A stretch of DNA of 64,000 nt from Salvia splendens (lineage: Eukaryota; Streptophyta; Magnoliopsida; Lamiales; Lamiaceae), in NCBI RefSeq assembly GCF_004379255.2, contig NC_056050.1:14060514-14124513 (forward strand). The letters run 5' to 3'. Shown in pieces: positions 20,997-32,300 of the stretch. Every line of letters starts with the position of its first letter. Position 1 is the first letter of the stretch. The notes below the pieces were generated by a model. It searched no databases. It saw only the letters and a list, made by a program, of their open reading frames with translations, and was not told the DNA's origin. The position numbers and the translations under genes are program-made.

Positions 20997-22618
20997 ATGG
21001 CCCTCATCGCCGACGACTCAGGAATTGGATCTCTGCACGCTCATGACGAGAAGGAGCCCACACACCCCATCGCCGTTACTCCTGGGATGTGGACTATCGC
21101 GATCAATTCAGGAGTACTGGCCGTTTTGTCCCATTTTTACGGACTTTCAAAAGAATGTCCGTACGCCTTCCTGGAGGAGTTTTGCCGATACTGTGATATC
21201 CGGCCTGTACCAGCTGGATCTACGTCTGAGGACTATAGGCTGAAGGCCATCCCCTTTATCTTGAAGGGTGATGCTGGAGTATGGTTGTCGTGACTGCCAG
21301 AAGGGTCCATCAAAACATGGGCCGAGTTTCGAATGATATTCCTTGATCGCTTCTTTCCAACGTCAAAAACGAGTACCCTTAAGCGGGAGATTACAGAAGC
21401 CAGACAGGAGTACGATGAGCCCCTCGGCCAGTATTGGGATAGATTCCAAGGGCTGCTTCTAGCATGCCCCAACCACAAGCTGGGGGAGCGGGAGATCTAT
21501 TCGATCTTATATGGTGGACTGACAGTCGATAGCAAGAATGATCTAAACCTCGCAGCCCAAGGGGATTTCTCAAAGACCCCATTCAGCCAAGCTAAAAACA
21601 TCCTGTAAAGGCTTATCGAGGCCAAACGCTCGTACGAGATGTCCCGTGGCCAGTACAGAAGGGGTGCGGTGCACGCAGCCGAGGCACGCAATGACGAAAA
21701 ACTGGAGGCTCGATTTGAGCAGATGGAGAAGAAGCTGCTTGAGGCAGTGGAGAAAGCCAGATCGCCTGCACCAGCTGCACCGAAAGAGACGCAGTATGCG
21801 CCGCCACCGCCTCCACCAGAAGAGCATCACTACTACTATTGTGAATTCCCCCTAAGGTAGAGCCGCTGCCCCAAGTAAATGCCGTTGGCCACTGGAACGC
21901 AAATGACAACTGGATCCAGGGAAAGCAAAGAGACGCCCCATGGAGAGATCACCCAAACTTTCGATGGACTGACCAGAATCAAAGCCAGCCACCACAGCCC
22001 TCGACACAGCAGATGCAACCTTCTGAAGGGCAGCCCAACTGGCCTGCTCGGATCCAGGATAGACCAAACACTAGAGGAAACAGAATGCAGGAAAGTCAGA
22101 CAGGTTGGTCAAATGGACCCCAAGGAAACTGGTCCAGTGGAGGACAGCCCAACTGGTCAAGCCAACGACAGGATGGAAATTGGGGGTACCAACACCAAGG
22201 CCCTCAGTCAAGCAGCCATGGAAGACAGCTAAATAATCAAGTGGTAAATTATGTCCCACCGTACCAAAGAGGAAATCAGTATTTCCAAGGGAACCAAGGA
22301 AATCAATACAATAACTCTTCAGGGGGTCAAGGAAACGCTCGTCAGAATCAAGTGAGTGGACCAACTCTGAGTATAGGGCCAGGGCCCAGTCAGCCCCCGA
22401 AACCACCAAAAAGTATCGATGATATGGTGCACGACCTCGTCAGTTCTCAGCAACATATGCAAAACAACCTGCAATCGAACAATGACATAGTGCACAAGCT
22501 TCAAGACGCTCAGCAAGAACAGAAAGCAGCCATGGATATGTTGGCTAAGCAACTGTCCCAAATAGCCACTTCTTTGAGTGACATGCGGGGAAACGAAGGA
22601 AAAATCCGGCCTCAGTAA
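20997..22618 (+). pseudogene. Athila gag, with stops
   Basis: A retrotransposon gag domain is clear: ECPYAFLEEFCRYCDI, LKAIPFILKGDAGVWL, TWAEFRMIFLDRFFP and QYWDRFQGLLLACPNH. In-frame stops occur at 21291, 21606 and 21858. After a frame change the tail (22013-22618) is Gln/Asn/Gly-rich with a coiled-coil-like C terminus (SQQHMQNNLQSNNDIVHKLQ). The protein would form the cytoplasmic virus-like particle. It cannot be made from this copy without suppression of several stops. Confidence 0.85.
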
Positions 22619-22777
22619 GGCCACTTGATAGAGCTAATATAAGTCAGATTACCTTGAGGTCCGGGAAAGGATATGAGGGACCGGTGGTGAGAACAAAGGA
22701 GGGGACAGATCCTAAGGAAGGCAAGAAGAAAGAGGATACAACTCCCAGACCCAGACACTTGGAGGGAGGAAGTTCCC

Positions 22778-24025
22778 TTGGTCAAGGATGATCTTGAGGA
22801 AAAAGATTTGGAGAAACAATTGCCTAGACCGACCGAACCATTCTTCCTCGACCCAGAGCCGGAGTTGGAAGATGAGGTAGTGGGAAAAGAAACTGGAGAG
22901 TTATCAGCTGAAAGTTCTACCGGAGCAGGGAAGCGACTGAAACCTTTTCCAAGTCGGAGGGAAGCCAAGAAACAGAAGGAAGAACCGGTAGACTTCATGG
23001 ACATTTTTGGGAAGTTGGAAATCAATCTGCCATTTTTACAGGCCCTGAAGATGCCAGTCTTTAGCAAGTTCATCAAGGAATTTATAGCTGGGAAGGCTAG
23101 GCCCAGTGGGAAAATTCTGATAGGCGAGAATGTCTCCGCAATAATTCAGAAGAGGAAGATGCCTTCAAAATGCAATGACCCAGGTATGTTCACCTTACCC
23201 ATCTCTATTGGTGACGTGAAAATCGAGCATGCTATGTGTGATTTAGGTGCGTCGATAAACGTGTTACCACTTTCCATATACAAGAAGTTAGTTGGAGTAG
23301 GCATGGTAGATACGAAAGTTGTGATTCAATTGGCGGATAGGTCATGCATCTGTCCTGAAGGGGTGCTTGAGAATGTGATAGTCAGGGTACATGACTTCTT
23401 GTACCCTGCTGATTTCCATGTGATTAAGATGAGTGATAATGAGTCTGCTGAGTCGGGCGGAGTACTTTTAGGGAGACCTTTCCTACGTACCACTAAAACT
23501 ATCATTGATGTTTTTGATGGAACAATTTGCCTTGATTATAATGGGGAGAAATATACATTCAGTATAGATGAGGCAATGAAGAAACCTCTTGATGTTGAAA
23601 ACCTGCAGGCTATAGATGTTATTAACCCTTTGGTCCAGGAATACCTTGAGACGGAATTAATGCAGGAACAGATTGAGAACTCCGAGATGAGTCATGCCAT
23701 TGATAGAGAGGTAGCCAGTTGGTGTCACGCAATGAACACAAGTGAGTTATCTGATGAGGAGTTAGCTGAAGCAATTCTGGAATTCTGTGCAAATCCGGAA
23801 CTAGTTAGGTCAAGAAAGACACCGTATGTGGCGAGTGTGGAAGGTTCTGCTGGGTCGAGGAAGGGAATGACTACGGAAGAAACAGAGAAAAATCCCTTGC
23901 CCCAAGAAAAAGATGTTCCCAAGAAAGAGCTGAAAACACTTCCACCAGGCCTAAAGTATGCTTATATAGAGGAGAACGAAACTTTCCCTGTTATTATCAA
24001 CAGCAGCTTGACCGAAGGACAATAA
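22778..24025 (+). pseudogene. Athila protease region of pol
   Basis: Same frame as the gag tail, after the stop at 22616. An acidic, Lys/Glu-rich spacer is followed by an aspartic protease fold: GDVKIEHAMCDLGASINVLP, with DLGAS replacing the usual DTGAS/DSGAS, and GGVLLGRPFLRTT. A stop at 24023 separates it from RT in the same frame. DLGAS is common in Athila-type elements, so its presence is not by itself a lesion. Confidence 0.85.
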
Positions 24026-26914
24026 GAGGAACTGCTGAAGGTAATCCGAAGAAACAAGAAGGCTATTGGGTGGACACTCTCTGACCTGGTAGGAATTAGT
24101 CCAGATTTGTGCATGCATCACATCCGTTTGGAGGAAGGAGCAAAAGCCTGCAGAGATCCTCAACGCAAATTGAATCCTAACATGAGGGAGGAAGTGCTGA
24201 AGGAAGTATTGAAACTACTATCCCTAGGAATCATTTATTCCATACCAGACAGTGAATGGGTGAGTCCAGTCCATATGGTACCCAAGAAGTCAGGAATACA
24301 GGTGGTCAAGAACGACAAGAATGAATTGGTGCCCACCAGACTAGTCACTGGGTGGAGGATGTGCATCGATTATAGGAAGTTAAATGAAGCGACCAAGAAA
24401 GACCATTTCCCTCTACCTTTCATTGACCAGATGCTGGAAAGGCTGGCGGGCAAGCAATATTTCTGTTTCCTAGACGGGTATAGTGGGTATTTTCAAATCT
24501 ATGTGGATCCCGAGGACCAGGAGAAGACAACTTTCACGTGTCCTTTCGGCACGTATGCTTACAGGAGGATGCCGTTTGGCCTGTGCAATGCGCCAGGCAC
24601 TTTTCAGCGGTGTATGATGAGTATCTTCTCGGATCTTTTGGAGGACTGCATCGAGATTTTTATGGACGACTTCACTGTGTACGGGAATTCATTTGACTCA
24701 TGTTTGGCTAGTTTGGATAGAGTATTGAGAAGGTGCCAGGAAAAATATTTGGTTTTGAACTTCGAGAAATGCCACTTTATGGTCCGTGAGGGAATTGTCC
24801 TAGGGCACGTAGTCTCGGAAAAAGGTATACAGGTAGACCAGGCAAAGATTGAGGTGATATCAAAACTGCCTTACCCGACGAACCAGAAGGAGGTAAGAGG
24901 ATTCCTAGGGCACGCAGGATTTTATAGAAGATTCATAAAGGATTTTGCGAAGATTGCTCAGCCACTCACTCATTTGCTGCACAATGATGTTGAGTTTGTT
25001 TTCAATGAGGAGTGCATAAAGGCTTTTCAACTACTGAAAGATAGACTAGTATCGGCTCCCATTATCCGAGCACCCGATTGGAGTTTGCCATTTGAAATAA
25101 TGTGCGACGCGAGTCACTATGCAGTAGGGGCGGTGCTAGGTCAAAGAGTTGACGGAAAAAGTTACGTAATTTTCTATGCATCAAAAACGCTCAACCAGGC
25201 CCAGAAAAACTATGACACCACGGAGAAGGAAATGTTGGCAGTCGTGTACTCTTTTGAAAAATTCCGACCATATTTGCTTGGGTCGAGGGTGATAGTCTTC
25301 ACTGATCAAGCTGCAATAAAGTACTTGCTGGCGAAGAAAGAATCCAAGCCGAGATTAATCCGTTGGGTGTTGCTTTTGCAAGAATTCGATTGGGAAGTTA
25401 GAGATAAAAAGGGAACTGAAAATAAAGTAGCCGATCATCTGAGCAGGATATTTCAAAGGGAGACCGAGGAAGCAATACCGGACGCATTCCCTGAGGAACA
25501 TTTGTACTACGTGAAAAAAATTCCTCGACCTATCAGCTGGGAGGAGGTTATGGAGTTAACAGGTCCAGGGGATGTCGAAAAAGGGAAATGCCATCAAAAC
25601 GCTGAGCCATGGTTCGCAGACCTGGCGAATTACTTAGTCACTGGAGAAGTGCCCAGTTCGCAAGTAATCTCCCGGGCCCAGAAGATGAAATTGAAGAGCG
25701 AAGCCAAGTACTATTTCTGGGATGACCCGTACTTGTGGCGAATGGGAGCCGACCAAGTAATCCGGAGGTGTATCCTGGAGTGGGAACAGAGGGATGTGCT
25801 GAATCATTGCCATGCCCTAGCTTGTGGAGGTCACTTTGGGCCTAGGAAGACCGCAAGGAAGGTGTTAGACAATGGTTTTTACTGGCCTACATTGCATAGG
25901 GATGCGTTCGAGTTTTGTCAGAATTGTGAGAGGTGTCAACAGACCGGGGGAATATCCAGGAGGGATGAGATGCCGCAAGTTCCAGTGATTGTGTGTGAGA
26001 TCTTCGATGTTTGGGGGATGGACTTCATGGGTCCATTTCCATCTTCATACGGGAACACTTACATACTTGTGGCAGTGGATTATGTGTCAAAGTGGATAGA
26101 GGCAAAAGCAACCACCTCGTGTGAAGCTAAGGAGGTAGCAAAGTTTCTTAAAGCTAACATTTTCAACAGGTACGGAGTGCCCAGAGCTATAATATCTGAC
26201 AATGGGACGCACTTCCGCAACCGGACTATTGAAGCTCTGATGAGAAAATATGGTGTCCACCACAGACTGTCTACACCTTATCATCCTCAATCCAACGGCC
26301 AGGCGGAAATATCCAACAGAGAAATAAAGGCGATACTGGAAAAGACGGTTAATCCGTCCAGGAAAGACTGGAGTAAGAGGCTTGGAGACGCACTATGGGC
26401 TTACCAGACGGCATACAAGACGCCTATTGGGATGTCACCATATAGGCTTGTGTTCGGCAAAATGTGTCACTTGCCCGTGGGAGTAGAACACCGAGCATAT
26501 TGGGCGGTCAAGGAGATAAACATGAGACCCGAATCCTGCGAGGAAGAGAGAAAATTGCAGCTGCAGGAGTTGGAGGAGCTAAGGCTGGAGTCATATGAAT
26601 CGGCGATGTGGTACAAAGAGAAAACGAGACTCTGGCATGACAAGAACCTCCGGGTCAAGGAATTGCAAGTCGGGCAGAAGGTTCTTCTATTCCAATCCCG
26701 GCTCAAGCTAATGCCTGGTAAGTTAAAGTCCAAATGGATTGGGCCATACACTGTTGTGAGTCTGCGTGCAAATGGAGCTGTAGAAATCCAGGGAAGTTCT
26801 TCAAACTCTACTCCTTTTCTTGTTAACGGTCATAGGGTAAAGGTATTTAGGGATAGCTCGGAGATGTGTGTAGTGGATGAAATGCCACTACGCGCACTCC
26901 ATGATATCGCCTAA
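24026..26914 (+). pseudogene. Athila RT, RNase H and integrase
   Basis: A single open frame of more than 930 residues from 24107. [35 protein letters not shown] and the active-site box FMDDFTVYG. RNase [17 protein letters not shown] and the thumb-side [15 protein letters not shown]. Integrase: [19 protein letters not shown] with the HHCC zinc site ([11 protein letters not shown]), [23 protein letters not shown] and [15 protein letters not shown]. It ends ALHDIA at 26914. This block shows no internal stop, in contrast to gag and protease, but it depends on upstream frames that are broken. Confidence 0.9.
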
Positions 26915-27518
26915 TAGATCTGGGAAGTGAGTGTTCTTAGAAATTTCCTAGGTCCAGCATCCAAGAAGTTTTAGCATGACCTAACCTAGGGAATCTTGGG
27001 AACACTTGAACATAAATTGTAAATATTCAATCGCTTTCTTTAAATCAAGAAAAACCCAAACAAATCAGAAAAAAAATAATCTTCCAAAAATATTTTCGAA
27101 ATACCAGACTCCTTAAGGAATGTTTTTGATACTGTCATACCCTAGACCCGGGGAGTCTGGCATTTCAATTTTTAGTTTAATGTTTTTTCTCTAAGTGTGA
27201 TTTTGCAGAAGGAATTCACAAGGGTAAGGAGTTGTGGAGTAAAAATTTTGGAGGGAGTTGGCACCGGTTCGGATTTCAAAAGGCACTTCATGGGGAGGCG
27301 TACGGTCGCAAGCGTCATCACCTGCAACCGCCTGCCAAAACGTCCTCTCTCATGCCTACACTATAATCGTTTTGCCTTTTTATTTCTCGTTACCTATTCT
27401 CTCTCCAATATTCACAAACACAAAAAAATCCCCAATTTCCTCTCCCCTTTTACTCTCTCTAACCCTAATTTGCTAATTCCGCCCCAAATTCTTTACAAAA
27501 ATTCCCCAAAACAACATC
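26915..27518. other. Athila spacer between pol and the extra ORF
   Basis: About 600 bases, AT-rich and then pyrimidine-rich (TCTCTCCAATATTC, CTCTCCCCTTTTACTCTC near 27400-27460). A splice acceptor for the downstream ORF could lie here, as is usual for subgenomic env-like messages, but no site can be chosen confidently. Confidence 0.35.
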
Positions 27519-30148
27519 CATGGAAAACAAACAAGGAACCGGAAGCACCTCAAGGTCCGCCAACTCTGGGGCGGCGGCGTTTATGGCCGAGCTATCCAGA
27601 AATTTGGGGGTGCGGAGAAGGCGATGGAGGCATTCGCCATGTTTGCAACCGCAATGAGTAAATCCGTACAAGCTGCTCCGTCTTCTAGTGTACCACAACC
27701 GGAGACCATCTCAGAACCCGTCGCCGAACCTGAAACCGTTCAAGAAGCCATCACCATTCTGGAACCCACTGCCGTACCAGAGGAGACAGTTGCTCCGGAG
27801 ACCACCACACAACCGAAGGACATTCAAGAATCCACGACCCCTAGCCCGGAACCAACCACCGCAGGGAATCGTGAAGACGACTCAGATTTGGTCACAGGGT
27901 TGGAATTGTTGGCTATGTGCGAACCAAGATTAGACTCTGCAACTGAGGGGGAAACCCCTGTTTTGGAAGAATCTGTGGGGGGGAAGCCCCTATAGTTGGT
28001 GAAGGTGGGGGCGACGAGGCCCTAAATTCTGAACAAGATGTGGAGGGGGATACCCCTGAGAAACCGGTGGGTGCTGAGGCCCACGTCGGAAAAGGATTTG
28101 AGGGGGTAGAGACCCCTGTTTACATCTCGGGGGCAACCCCATTGTTGTCCAAGGAGGGAGAAGCCCTCGATTCTGAAATTAGCCAGGAACCCGCTGACGC
28201 CGGGGTGAAGTTGATTGTGGATCTGACCGAGATCCCAGAGGAGACCGACTCGCCGGTCAACCCCAGAGATGCTAGGAGGCGGGCACGCCGGAGCCTCATT
28301 GATGAGATTGATGAAACTGTGGAGCCGACGGAGGAAGAATTGCTGGGTCCAGAGACCGCAGCTTCTGAACAGGTGAACTCTCCCAGACCTGGCAGGGGGG
28401 AGAGTGATGAGGAGAAACGTCGCCAAGCGGCTGAGAAGAAAAGGAAGGGGAAACAAATTGCTCCTTGCTCAACCAAGAAGGCGAGAGGGAACTCTACTGA
28501 ATCCACACTTCCGCCGACAGCTAAGGTGCCATATGCCGCAGAAACCGAGAGCCCTTCTGAGTCCAGCAACTCGGAAGAGGAACAAGAAGAGGAATTCAAC
28601 TTTGAGCCAACCGAAGTGTGGATAACAAACAGCTTGCTAGATGAAATGAGGACGTTTGACGACCCAAAGCGCACGGCCATTTATAAGGAGAAGAGTACTG
28701 AGGGGAAGGTCGCTAAGTCCGGAAAGATGTATAGCTCATCGGAGCTCAAAACGATTGCTTGCAACGATGAATTCCGGACTTATATCGACGCAATAGGCTT
28801 CGATTGGTTGCTCAAGCACAGTACTACCGAGGTTCCGATTGACCTGGCCCGGGAATTCTTTTCCACCTTCCGATTTAAGTCCACTACCGATTTGGATGCC
28901 GACTCCATTCATTTCAGACTTTTCAGTGAGGAACATACGATGAGCATCCGGGAATGGACCTTGCGGATGGGTTTGCAGACGCGAACGGAGGACGATGAAG
29001 GCCTGTGGAGCGAGAGGATGATTGGTCCCCCGAAAATGACGCCGGGATTCAAAGCGCAAAGCGCATGGGAGTTCTTGACTCACCCGAGGGTGGGTCAGTT
29101 TAAAACAAGCTTTTCGAAGGCACACCACATCGAAAATAGGGTCCTGAGGTTTACCCAGACTTTTATTAGTTACAATTTAATGGGCACAGCCAACAACGCT
29201 CTGACTACCGCCGATCTGTACTTCACATGGTGCATGGCTACGGGGGTAAGAGTTCACTTGGGCTACTGGATAGCCCAAGCCTGCCATCAAGTGACTGCAA
29301 ATCCTTCCCGGCACCTATACACGTGCCACTTGCTCTGAGCTTATCTGCAGAGGAATGTGATCATGAAGATCCATAAGGCATGCCGAGAGGTAAAGACGTG
29401 TTCGCCCCCTAAGGTTTTTAACATGGATTATTTTTTCAATAAAGGGTTGCTGATCGCACGCGGAAGGGAAGTATGCTTTTACGAGGTTGGGCAGTCAGAG
29501 ACTCAGGTGAAACAGGAATCCGATGTGGTGGAAGTGAAGAGTACTACTGGTTTGGAAGCAGGAGCCAGGATAGAAGTAGAGGAAGTGCGAAAGGAGGTTG
29601 GTTGGATGAGGTCAGAAATGAAGATGGTTCGGAATGAAATTGTGTCCCTGCGGGGTAAAGGGAAGGATAGTAGTGAGGCTGAGAAAGTGAGGAAGGAAGT
29701 CGCCGGAGTACGAACGGAGATGGAAGAAATAAGAGTAGAAGTTTGGAAGGTTAGGGAGGAAATGGTGACCCTCAAGGGGCGCATGTCTGATCTTGTGGCG
29801 ACATCGACCAGATGTACTGAAAAGATGACGGAAGGTGTTGAGTTCATGATGGCAATGACAAAGTGGCTTAGAGCAAGGTTCCCAGAGACACCGAAGGAAC
29901 TTCTGAAGCCTAGCGGCGATTCTACAATGCCAGGTCAAGGAAGTCTGACTGCGCAGAAGCCACCGCATGCCCCGAGGCCCCAGACTACTCCATCTCCCTC
30001 TCGGCCCGTGATATTGAAGACAGCCGTACCCCGCCCGACAGAAGAACGACAAGAGAAGCCGGAGTTGCCAGCCAGAAAGAAAGCTAAGGTGACCCACCAG
30101 ACAGCGCCACCAAAGTCTGGCCCTCGCGGGGGCCAGACCCCGAATTGA
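27519..30148 (+). pseudogene. Athila ORF-1 type (env-like position) protein
   Basis: From about 27519 the frame encodes a Pro/Glu/Thr-rich acidic N terminus, shifting frame near 27990, then the conserved ATHILA ORF-1 domain at 28040-29338: EVWITNSLLDEMRTFDDPKR, FRTYIDAIGFDWLLKHSTTE, AREFFSTFRFKS and MSIREWTLRMGLQ. A TGA at 29336 interrupts it, and the same frame continues to 30148 with a coiled-coil (repeated VRKEV/VRTEM/VREEM heptads) and a Pro-rich tail. It occupies the position of env in other retroelements but shows no clear signal peptide or fusion motif. Its function is not established. Confidence 0.78.
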
Positions 30149-30239
30149 ACCCCCCACGGAGTCAAGTAACCCTTATTTTTTTTTCCGTTTTGTTTGTGTT
30201 CTTATATGCCAGCATGCTCTGTAATTGTACATATGTGTT

Positions 30240-30372
30240 GCCTTTCTTACACTTAGCCCAACTTTTGGTCTAAGTGTGAGAAGGGGGTGTTTTGTTTTTT
30301 TTGCATGCCTTAGTTTGTTTGTTGCGCCTTCTCCCACTTAGCCCGATGCTCGGTCTAAGTGTGAGAAGTTTT
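30240..30372. repeat. Duplicated hairpin in the Athila 3' region
   Basis: Two inverted repeats of the form CACTTAG-CCC-loop-GGTCTAAGTGTGAG occur at about 30246-30286 and 30331-30369. The right arm TAAGTGTGAG recurs a third time at 31404-31413 in the polypurine-tract region just before the 3' LTR. Confidence 0.7.
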
Positions 30373-31399
30373 GCTCTGTATTTGTGTTTGTTGTTGTTTG
30401 CTTTATCAGTCTGCTATTAGTACTTCCCTTTTCTCCCCTTCACTACGATGGCTTGGGGACAAGCCTGAGTGAAGCGGGAGGGGGGGGGAGTAAGTATCGT
30501 TTTTATGTCTTAGGATGTGTGCTTCGCATGAGCTAGCTAGATAATAAGGCAAGATCCCCTTAGTAAGAGTGATTGAAGAGAGAAAGCAGATCAACTTTGA
30601 CACTTTCTTCCTTAATAAGCCGAATGCGATCTGAATGAAGTTAGGACGATGGAAAACGCCTTAGATAACCTAGCTGTACAGCCCTACTATAAAGAGAGTT
30701 ATAAGCCTAAACAATTTTAGAGCTAACATGAAACAATGGGCTATCACTTGATGCTTAGGGAGTAGAGTATGAAGGAGAAAAAAAAATGGGTTAAGGAGGA
30801 ATAAGCTGGACGAAGTCCAGAAACCGGAGGTATAAGCTGGACGAAGTCCAGGGGAAAAAAAATAGGAGGAATAAGCTGGACGAAGTCCAGGGGAAAGGGG
30901 TTGTAATACAGAAAAATGAAGAAAAAAAAAATCGTAAGCCTGGCCCAGGGAAATTCATAGGAAAGGAGGAAGAATAGGGAGAAAACTCTCATAACCCGAC
31001 GCATCAGTGGTATAACTCTAACTTTGGAGCGTTTTTTATCCTAACATCCCTGGTGAGGAATGAGTGATCGAGCGAACCTAACAGATGGGAAATCAATAGG
31101 CTATCTTGACTAACTGACAGACCGTTTAGGCAGACGAAGGAAGGGGGAAGATTTGAAGACTGTAATCGATCAGATTGAACTTAAACTTGTGGGGATAGTA
31201 GCTTAAAAATTCGAAACTAGTTCATGCTTGTTTGTTTTGTTGTGTTTCTGTTCTTTGTGTTATTTTCTTTCTAAGTCCGTAGTTGCTTAGGTCTAGGAGT
31301 TTGTTTTGTTTTCATTTTTTTTAAAGTTTTACTTGGTAACCATGCATTGAAATTCGCCTTATTCCTATTTTCTTGTCTTTCATACTTGAGGACAAGCAT
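30373..31399. other. Athila 3' noncoding region
   Basis: About 1 kb with no coding frame, lying between the extra ORF and the polypurine tract. Apart from the palindrome array at 30806-30890, it holds only G-run and A-run patches (a run of ten G near 30481). Confidence 0.6.
30806..30890. repeat. Three CTGGACgaaGTCCAG palindromes
   Basis: Perfect 6-3-6 palindromes at 30806-30820, 30837-30851 and 30876-30890, each preceded by ATAAG (two by GGAGGAATAAG). The array sits about 530 bases before the Athila 3' LTR. Function is unknown. Confidence 0.85.
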
Positions 31400-31418
31400 G
31401 GTTTAAGTGTGAGCAGTT
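31400..31418 (+). other. Athila polypurine-tract region
   Basis: GGTTTAAGTGTGAGCAGTT immediately precedes the TGATAAGG start of the 3' LTR. The upstream GAGGACAAGCATGG is the conserved Athila context for plus-strand priming, although the tract itself is impure. Confidence 0.55.
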
Positions 31419-31652
31419 TGATAAGGCTAATTTCATGCATCGGTCTAGGGGTTCATTTCATGAAATTACTGGGTCTAACGCATTGAATTAAGTCAGGTAT
31501 GTGAAGTTTTTCGCCATATCCAGGAAAAGAAGAGGACGCTTGCATGGTTTTAGGAAACTGGCGAAAGAGTGAACAATTGGAAGAAAATTGCTAGACGGAG
31601 GAAGCCTCGGAGTTGAAGGGTAGAATAGGGATTTCTACGAAAACTCTAGAAG

Positions 31653-31657
31653 GCTAT
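31653..31657. repeat. Target-site duplication GCTAT, left copy
   Basis: GCTAT at 31653-31657 is repeated at 42040-42044, exactly flanking the Tat element and marking its insertion into the Athila 3' LTR. Confidence 0.95.
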
Positions 31658-32226
31658 TGATGGGATACGAACTAAACAACTAAACAATAATTGCGAGCCC
31701 AATAGCAGTGACGGCCCATCAGCCCAAAACCCAAGAAAGAGTATCAGTTCGGCACAACCAAAGAGTTCGGTCACAGCCTATAGCTCGGTAAAAGCCGACC
31801 AATCGAGCTCAACTCTCAGATCGGCAAAAGCTGATCGGCAAAGTTCAGCAGTTCGGTCTCAGTATTCGACCGAACAAGGAGATAGTGGACCCATGCAGGA
31901 TCTCCACGACCTCCATTACACCCACGATCTATTTAGTGGTATTAAGCAGTTATCAACCCCCCTACCAGGGCTGCAAACCACGATCTTAGTTCGAATGTAT
32001 AAATAGAACTTAGATCAGATAGACCAGGGTTAAGTTCTCTAGATCCTGAATCTCATATAGCAAATCAGTATTGTAATCTGTAAGCTAGATCAAGCAATAC
32101 AAATTTGCCCTCTATTCTTCCCGTGGACGTAGATTTACCTCAGTAAATCGAACCACGTAATTCTCAGTGTTGTGATCTTCATTTATTACTTGCATTTATT
32201 CCCATCAAAAATTCGCTAAATCATCA
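31658..32226 (+). repeat. Tat 5' LTR
   Basis: It begins TGATGGGATACGAAC and ends TTCGCTAAATCATCA. It contains TATAAATAGAAC at about 31998, a good core promoter about 230 bases from the LTR end. The same sequence recurs at 41471-42039. Confidence 0.93.
31998..32005 (+). promoter_or_regulatory. TATA box of the Tat 5' LTR
   Basis: TATAAATA in GAATGTATAAATAGAACTTAG is the only strong core promoter motif in the LTR and is conserved in the 3' LTR copy at about 41811. Transcription would start some 30 bases downstream and read into gag. Confidence 0.6.
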
Positions 32227-32227
32227 C

Positions 32228-32246
32228 TGGCGCCGTCTGTGGGAAC
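32228..32246 (+). other. Tat primer-binding site
   Basis: TGGCGCCGTCTGTGGGAAC one base after the LTR is the conserved primer site of many plant Gypsy elements. I did not determine the matching tRNA with certainty. Confidence 0.75.
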
Positions 32247-32300
32247 ACAGAAAACCAAAACTGTGATAAAAGCGAGTTTTTGATCCTCTTCCACCAAAAA

